NCBI GenBank assembly: GCA_007132865.1
Contig: SLNU01000284.1
Span: forward strand, 1 to 19,189
Direction: 5' to 3'
DNA: 19,189 bases
From: Bacteroidales bacterium
Lineage (GTDB): Bacteria > Bacteroidota > Bacteroidia > Bacteroidales > UBA7960
The notes under the pieces were generated by a model. It had not been told where the DNA came from. It searched no databases and worked only from the letters and a program-made list of their open reading frames with translations. A program made the translations under genes and the position numbers. This document shows positions 15,247-19,189 of this stretch, one piece after another; the first letter of the stretch is position 1, and each line of letters opens with the position of its first letter.

Positions 15247-15274
15247 AATATATTTTTAACATTGAATGATTAAA
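15247..15274 (-). promoter_or_regulatory. candidate promoter of the reverse-strand gene
   Basis: Read on the - strand: -35-like TTTAAT (15274-15269) and -10-like TATATT (15252-15247) with a 16-base spacer, about 35 bases upstream of the start codon. The surrounding sequence is very A/T-rich, so chance matches are likely. Confidence 0.35.
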
Positions 15275-15291
15275 AAAATATTGAGGGAATT

Positions 15292-15912
15292 ATGGCATTT
15301 TTTGGAACTACACCAGATAGAACGGTTAGGCTTGACAGATTCGACGATAGACAGGCTCAGGGGTTAAATTTTTTATTAGATAGGGGTCAACAAGGCATGC
15401 AAGACCCATATGCTGGATTTGCTCCTATTGAAGATAGGGCAAGACAACAGTTTCAAGAATCAACCATACCCACTATTATGGAAAGATTGGGTGGAGCTGG
15501 GGCTGCAATGTCTTCTCCTGCTGTTGCTCAAATATTGGGTGGAGCTGGTCGAGGTCTTGAGTCTGATCTAGCAGCTCAAAGGTCACAATTTGGACAAAAC
15601 CAAATAATGCAAATGTTACAATCTATGCAATTAGGGTTAACTCCAAGATTTGACACCCAATACATACCAGAGCAAGCAGGGTTTATGGAAATGTTAGGAA
15701 CAGGGGCTGCTAGTGCTTTACCGTTGTTATTGATGAATATGATGCAAGGACGGGGCGGCCAACAGAAAACTGGAGGGGGCGGCCAACAACAACCTGTAGG
15801 CACTGAGGGTGGCAGAGCAGAACTTCCCAAGGGTGACCCTTCAAACTGGTCTTGGTCAGATATTGCATCAACTATTGCTAGTTTTGGTAAAATTGCAGCT
15901 GCATTTATATAG
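15292..15912 (+). CDS. internal virion / ejection protein (small)
   Basis: A 206-residue Gln/Gly/Met-rich protein. The region 20-110 follows a pattern common in podovirus internal proteins: DDRQAQGLNFLLDRG, APIEDRARQQFQESTIPTIMERL, a Gly/Ala/Ser-rich GGAGAAMSSPAVAQ, then AAQRSQFGQNQIMQMLQSM. A hydrophobic stretch (GTGAASALPLLLMNMM, about 136-151), a Gly/Gln-rich linker and a C-terminal amphipathic segment (DIASTIASFGKIAAAFI) could insert into membranes during DNA ejection. Ribosome binding site GAGGGA. It begins the three-gene ejection block. Confidence 0.65.
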   Translation: MAFFGTTPDRTVRLDRFDDRQAQGLNFLLDRGQQGMQDPYAGFAPIEDRARQQFQESTIPTIMERLGGAGAAMSSPAVAQILGGAGRGLESDLAAQRSQFGQNQIMQMLQSMQLGLTPRFDTQYIPEQAGFMEMLGTGAASALPLLLMNMMQGRGGQQKTGGGGQQQPVGTEGGRAELPKGDPSNWSWSDIASTIASFGKIAAAFI

Positions 15913-15920
15913 GGGTTAAT

Positions 15921-17312
15921 ATGGCTATAAATATATTGGATAGACCAACCGCAGGCGGACGAATTGGGGCCGCTCTTGGTGGTGGAATACAAAAAGGTGT
16001 AGATTTATTAATGCAACAAAAAATGCGTGATCTACAAAGAAATGAAGACTTTCAACGTAAAATGGACTTTGAGCAATTGAGACAAAGGGGCCAAAAAGAA
16101 AGAGATGCACAAAGAATAGATAGAAAGGCTATGCATGATCAAGATCTAGCATTACTCCAAAGTGCAATTAAACAGAAATTGAAAGCTGGTGAGATGCCAC
16201 CCCCTGAAGTAATTAGAGCTATGGGTATTAGGCATGAAGATGCGGTAAATGTTATCCAACAAATTGGACAATCTAACCCAGATCAAGCATGGAAATATAT
16301 TAATCAATATATGGAACGAGTACCAGCAATGAAAGAAGCGGGCCTGTATCCAGATGAACAAGTCCCTGCAACTACTCCAACTACTACACCACAACCAACA
16401 CAAGCACCAACACCAGAGACTCCACCTACACCAACTCAAGCGGGACCTGTTAGCTTGCCTTCAGAGGCTCCACTATTAGAGCCAGCAACTCCGCCAGCTG
16501 CGGCTACTCCACCAACACCAACACCAGAGACTCCACCTACACCAACAGCGGAAGCTGCACCACCGCCACCACCGCCAGAAGATGAACCAAAAACTAAGCC
16601 TGACACTAAACGGGTAACATTGGCAGATCTTAATACATTACCCACAGCTAAAGAGATGGAAGAAAAACGTATAAATGCGTTAAAAGATAGTCGACCTTAT
16701 CGTGATGCTGTTTTTCAGCGTGAAACAACTAACATGAAGATACAACATACTATTAAGGAGATGAAAAAATTGAACGAAGAAGATGAGTTAGGATCTTCTA
16801 TTTATCATAAGTTCTTAGACTTTTTAAATGTGTCAGATGTTGGCGATCTAGTAAGTCCTGATGCTCAGCGTTGGCGAAAACTTGAGGGTGTATTCTTAAG
16901 TAAACTAAAAGATCTCTTTGGTGGTCGTATAACTAACTTAGAGATGGAAAACTATAGAAAAACTCTACCTACATTACTTAACACAAAAGAGGGCCGAGAA
17001 TTAGTTTTACGAGACATGGAGTTAGCTGTAGAAGCAGAGAATGCAGAAGCTAACATAATTAGGGAAATTAAAGAAGAGCATCACGGAAAATATCCTGAAG
17101 AGGGCGACCTTAACGCTGAGGTTAATAAAAGGTTAGGTCCAAAACTAGAAAGAATATATGGACAATTTAGTTCTGCTCTTAAACCCGCAGAATCTGACGA
17201 AAGAAAAATATCTGAAATAATAGAAGGGAAATCTTTGGCTGCTGGTGAAACTGTTTCTAGAAATGGCATTCAATGGAGAAAGACTCCTACTGGTTGGAAA
17301 AGGGTAAAATAA
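15921..17312 (+). CDS. internal virion / ejection protein with Pro/Thr-rich linker
   Basis: A 463-residue protein. The N-terminus (GGRIGAALGGGIQKGVDLLMQQKM, about 12-35) is an amphipathic Gly/Ala segment followed by a long charged helix to about 95 (NEDFQRKMDFEQLRQRGQKERD). Residues about 148-225 are a disordered Pro/Thr/Ala linker with repeated TPTPETPPTPT and a run of prolines. The C-terminal half (about 230-440) is helical and charged; the last 20 residues end in basic WKRVK. Such proteins are packed in the head and pass through the tail unfolded. Ribosome binding site AGGGG; the next gene starts one base after its stop. Confidence 0.62.
   Translation: MAINILDRPTAGGRIGAALGGGIQKGVDLLMQQKMRDLQRNEDFQRKMDFEQLRQRGQKERDAQRIDRKAMHDQDLALLQSAIKQKLKAGEMPPPEVIRAMGIRHEDAVNVIQQIGQSNPDQAWKYINQYMERVPAMKEAGLYPDEQVPATTPTTTPQPTQAPTPETPPTPTQAGPVSLPSEAPLLEPATPPAAATPPTPTPETPPTPTAEAAPPPPPPEDEPKTKPDTKRVTLADLNTLPTAKEMEEKRINALKDSRPYRDAVFQRETTNMKIQHTIKEMKKLNEEDELGSSIYHKFLDFLNVSDVGDLVSPDAQRWRKLEGVFLSKLKDLFGGRITNLEMENYRKTLPTLLNTKEGRELVLRDMELAVEAENAEANIIREIKEEHHGKYPEEGDLNAEVNKRLGPKLERIYGQFSSALKPAESDERKISEIIEGKSLAAGETVSRNGIQWRKTPTGWKRVK
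16405..16546 (+). repeat. 31-bp exact direct repeat in the Pro-rich linker
   Basis: The same 31 bases, coding for the PTPETPPTPT linker, occur at 16405-16435 and 16516-16546, 111 bases apart and in frame. Shorter CCAACACCA units surround them. This indicates recent linker growth by duplication or slippage. Confidence 0.85.
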
Positions 17313-17313
17313 T

Positions 17314-19189
17314 ATGGCTACACAAGAAAACTTATTACCAACTGGAGCAACAACACCACAGGGTCAAACACCAGATTTTTTGACTGACGAAGAGATGCGA
17401 GCTTTACTAATGGAAGACGTAGGCCTTGGTCCCGATACTCCAACTAGTCAACCTGTACAAACACAAGCACAAGCTCAACCTACACCCCAAGTCAGCGATG
17501 ATAAAGATTTCTTAACAGATGAAGAAATGCGATCTCTTTTGATGGCTGATCAACAACAAGCGGCTAAACCAGAAGAAGGGTCAGGTATTGGGCAAACTCT
17601 TTATGATGCTGGGGAACAGGTCGCAAGATACACAGCCTACCCGTTAATGCGTGGCATAGGTGAAGTGTTAGGGCTGGCCCGTAACGTAAGAAACGCAATT
17701 ACACCAGAACATTATAAAGAAGCACAAAATATGTGGGGGGGTATGATAGCTGCTGGTGTTAAACAACTTGCAGGATCTCCACAAGAAGAAGTTGAACAAG
17801 CATTTGATAAACCACCTGACCCAATTGGCTTCTTTATAGACACAACAAAAGGCAAACCATTTCAGCCGCAAAACTTCCTTGAGGGTGTTGTCGATAAAGC
17901 GGCAACTTCCGTAATCATGGGAGCGGCTACAGGGCAAGCTTTGGGCTTGGGTTATGATGCTGGATCAATGATTGTACCCGCTTTAATTGGTGGCACTACT
18001 TCACAAACCCTAAAATCTGCTGGTTTTGGTGAAACTGCCCAAGCTGCGGGTCAAATCATACCTGAGTTGGGCTACGGTATTGCTAAGCGTGGCCTATATA
18101 AAGGCTTTGAGTCTATTAGTGAAGATTATTACAATAAATTGAACAAAGAATTAGCAAAGCATGAGGCAGCTATTCCAGCTGGTGGAGCTACCAAGGTTTT
18201 AAATGAGCTTGAAGAATTGGGCCGAGCGGCTCCCGTACAATGGCAAACGGGAGAATCAAGCAATTTCTTCGAACAAATAAATCAGGCTAGAAAGGCAGTT
18301 GTAAACTTTAGTGGTATAGATAAAGCAGATGCTAAACTAGGAGATGCCGCGGATACAATGAGCAGAATTGCTAAAGGCGAAGAAATATCAGGTTGGTTAT
18401 CAAAAACACAGTCAAGCATCAGCTCGGCTATGAAGCATGCAGAAAACGCGATAATAAACTCTTCTAAATCTAAGTTTCTAGGTAGGGGTGAAAAAGAAGT
18501 AGCTAAATTATTAAGAGAGGCTAACAGAATAGGCAGTTCAGCTAAAAACATAACGGCAATTGATGGCTTGTCTGATCTGTTACTAGAGGCTCAATCTTTT
18601 ACAGATGAGGCCTTTAAGGGAGCAAGGGAGGGCTTTGTGCCTATTAAGAATCTGATTAAAGCAAAAAGGGGATTCAATGATTTATTCTCTAAGTCTAGCA
18701 GCGAAGGATTAAAAGAAGCAGTTACTTCTGGAATAGAAAAAACTATGGAAGATGGCACAGTTAGGATGACCAAAGGAGCCGCAACGGCGATGAAGGATCT
18801 AGCTATTGGAGCTGCTGCTCAAAAAGAATTACCAGAAATTGCAAAATATTTAACTATAGCCGATGAGTTTTTTTCTGCATCTAAAAACGTAGAAAGTGTA
18901 TTTAAGGGTTTAGGCACCAAGTCTCAAATTTTATCAAGGATGGGTATTTATGGGGTACCATATCTTGCCTTTGGACCAGCGGGAGCGACTGCCGCATTGG
19001 TGGGTGATTTCGCACGAGTAGTTTATAAGTCAGCTATGCCTAAGGGAGCGTTGAATATGATAAAAAACAATCCTATCCTAAAGAAACATTATGCAGATGC
19101 AGGATCTGCTATGATTAAAAATGACGTTCCTTCGTTTTTGAGGTCTACTATAGACCTTATGACAGCTGGTGGAGATAAGCTACAGAAAT
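17314..19189 (+). CDS. large internal virion / ejection protein (3' end outside window)
   Basis: An open frame of 625 codons from ATG 17314 runs off the right edge. AGGG (17301-17304) is the ribosome binding site; it begins one base after the preceding stop. The N-terminal 90 residues are disordered and Gln/Pro-rich and hold two copies of DFLTDEEMRxLLM (21-33 and 65-77). Two hydrophobic Gly/Ala-rich stretches (about 194-233 and 545-577) could be membrane segments. The stretch between is long, helical and charged. Such a layout, last in the cluster, fits the large ejection proteins of podoviruses (P22 gp16-like in role), which help form a DNA path across the cell envelope. No lytic transglycosylase motif is seen in the visible part. 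Confidence 0.65.
   Translation, partial: MATQENLLPTGATTPQGQTPDFLTDEEMRALLMEDVGLGPDTPTSQPVQTQAQAQPTPQVSDDKDFLTDEEMRSLLMADQQQAAKPEEGSGIGQTLYDAGEQVARYTAYPLMRGIGEVLGLARNVRNAITPEHYKEAQNMWGGMIAAGVKQLAGSPQEEVEQAFDKPPDPIGFFIDTTKGKPFQPQNFLEGVVDKAATSVIMGAATGQALGLGYDAGSMIVPALIGGTTSQTLKSAGFGETAQAAGQIIPELGYGIAKRGLYKGFESISEDYYNKLNKELAKHEAAIPAGGATKVLNELEELGRAAPVQWQTGESSNFFEQINQARKAVVNFSGIDKADAKLGDAADTMSRIAKGEEISGWLSKTQSSISSAMKHAENAIINSSKSKFLGRGEKEVAKLLREANRIGSSAKNITAIDGLSDLLLEAQSFTDEAFKGAREGFVPIKNLIKAKRGFNDLFSKSSSEGLKEAVTSGIEKTMEDGTVRMTKGAATAMKDLAIGAAAQKELPEIAKYLTIADEFFSASKNVESVFKGLGTKSQILSRMGIYGVPYLAFGPAGATAALVGDFARVVYKSAMPKGALNMIKNNPILKKHYADAGSAMIKNDVPSFLRSTIDLMTAGGDKLQK

Noticed and set aside
15576..15992. 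138-codon reverse-strand frame with many Cys and Pro
   Set aside because: It is antisense to two good + strand genes, with the stop-poor composition expected from Gln/Gly-rich codons.
16436..16645. Gly/Ala/Val-rich reverse-strand frame
   Set aside because: It is the mirror image of the Pro/Thr/Ala linker of the 15921 gene.
1..19189. tRNA genes, CRISPR arrays, integrase or attachment sites
   Set aside because: No cloverleaf-like segment, no regularly spaced repeats, and no recombinase gene or flanking duplication was seen by eye; a tRNA or att scan was not possible.

Overview
This window is part of an AT-rich bacteriophage genome (or prophage). It covers the packaging, head, tail and DNA-ejection genes of a short-tailed (podovirus-like) phage. 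Evidence: a large terminase, a portal of the P22 type, a scaffold-like protein, a major capsid protein that reads like the N4-gp56 family, a string of virion and tail proteins, and three consecutive proteins resembling internal/ejection proteins. Nearly everything lies on the + strand, tightly packed, with frequent ATGA/TAATG overlaps and clear Shine-Dalgarno sites. TGA is used as a stop, so the standard bacterial code applies. The host cannot be fixed from the sequence. Low GC and a secreted/membrane-anchored accessory protein would suit an AT-rich proteobacterial host, but that is a guess.

Layout. Positions 1-761: the tail of an unknown gene and two small genes, the second a membrane-anchored coiled-coil protein. 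Positions 803-3235: the large terminase, interrupted by an intein (2045-3082) just before a conserved nuclease-domain Asp. Inside the intein, in a different forward frame, lies an apparently intact HNH homing endonuclease gene (2320-3027), while the host frame stays open across it. Positions 3298-5397: portal. Positions 5407-5830: very small basic genes and a hairpin. Positions 5839-7024: an unknown protein and the scaffold candidate, closed by a strong terminator (7061-7087). Positions 7088-7241: a non-coding leader with repeats. Positions 7242-9138: major capsid protein and a probable decoration protein, followed by a second terminator/attenuator (9146-9167). Positions 9179-14406: six virion, connector, tail and fibre genes.

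Positions 14407-15291 interrupt the structural operon. They hold a decayed IS200/IS605-type element (tnpB 3' remnant plus right-end/omega-RNA-like hairpin) and one reverse-strand gene (14742-15212) coding for a protein with a signal peptide and a C-terminal membrane segment, probably a moron. Positions 15292-19189 return to the + strand with three probable ejection proteins. The last runs off the window after 625 codons.

The standout feature is the terminase intein with its out-of-frame, fully overlapping HNH endonuclease. Other notable items are a beta-rich module shared by three virion proteins, the IS605 relict beside the reverse-strand moron, and a duplicated short peptide motif at the N-terminus of the last ejection protein.
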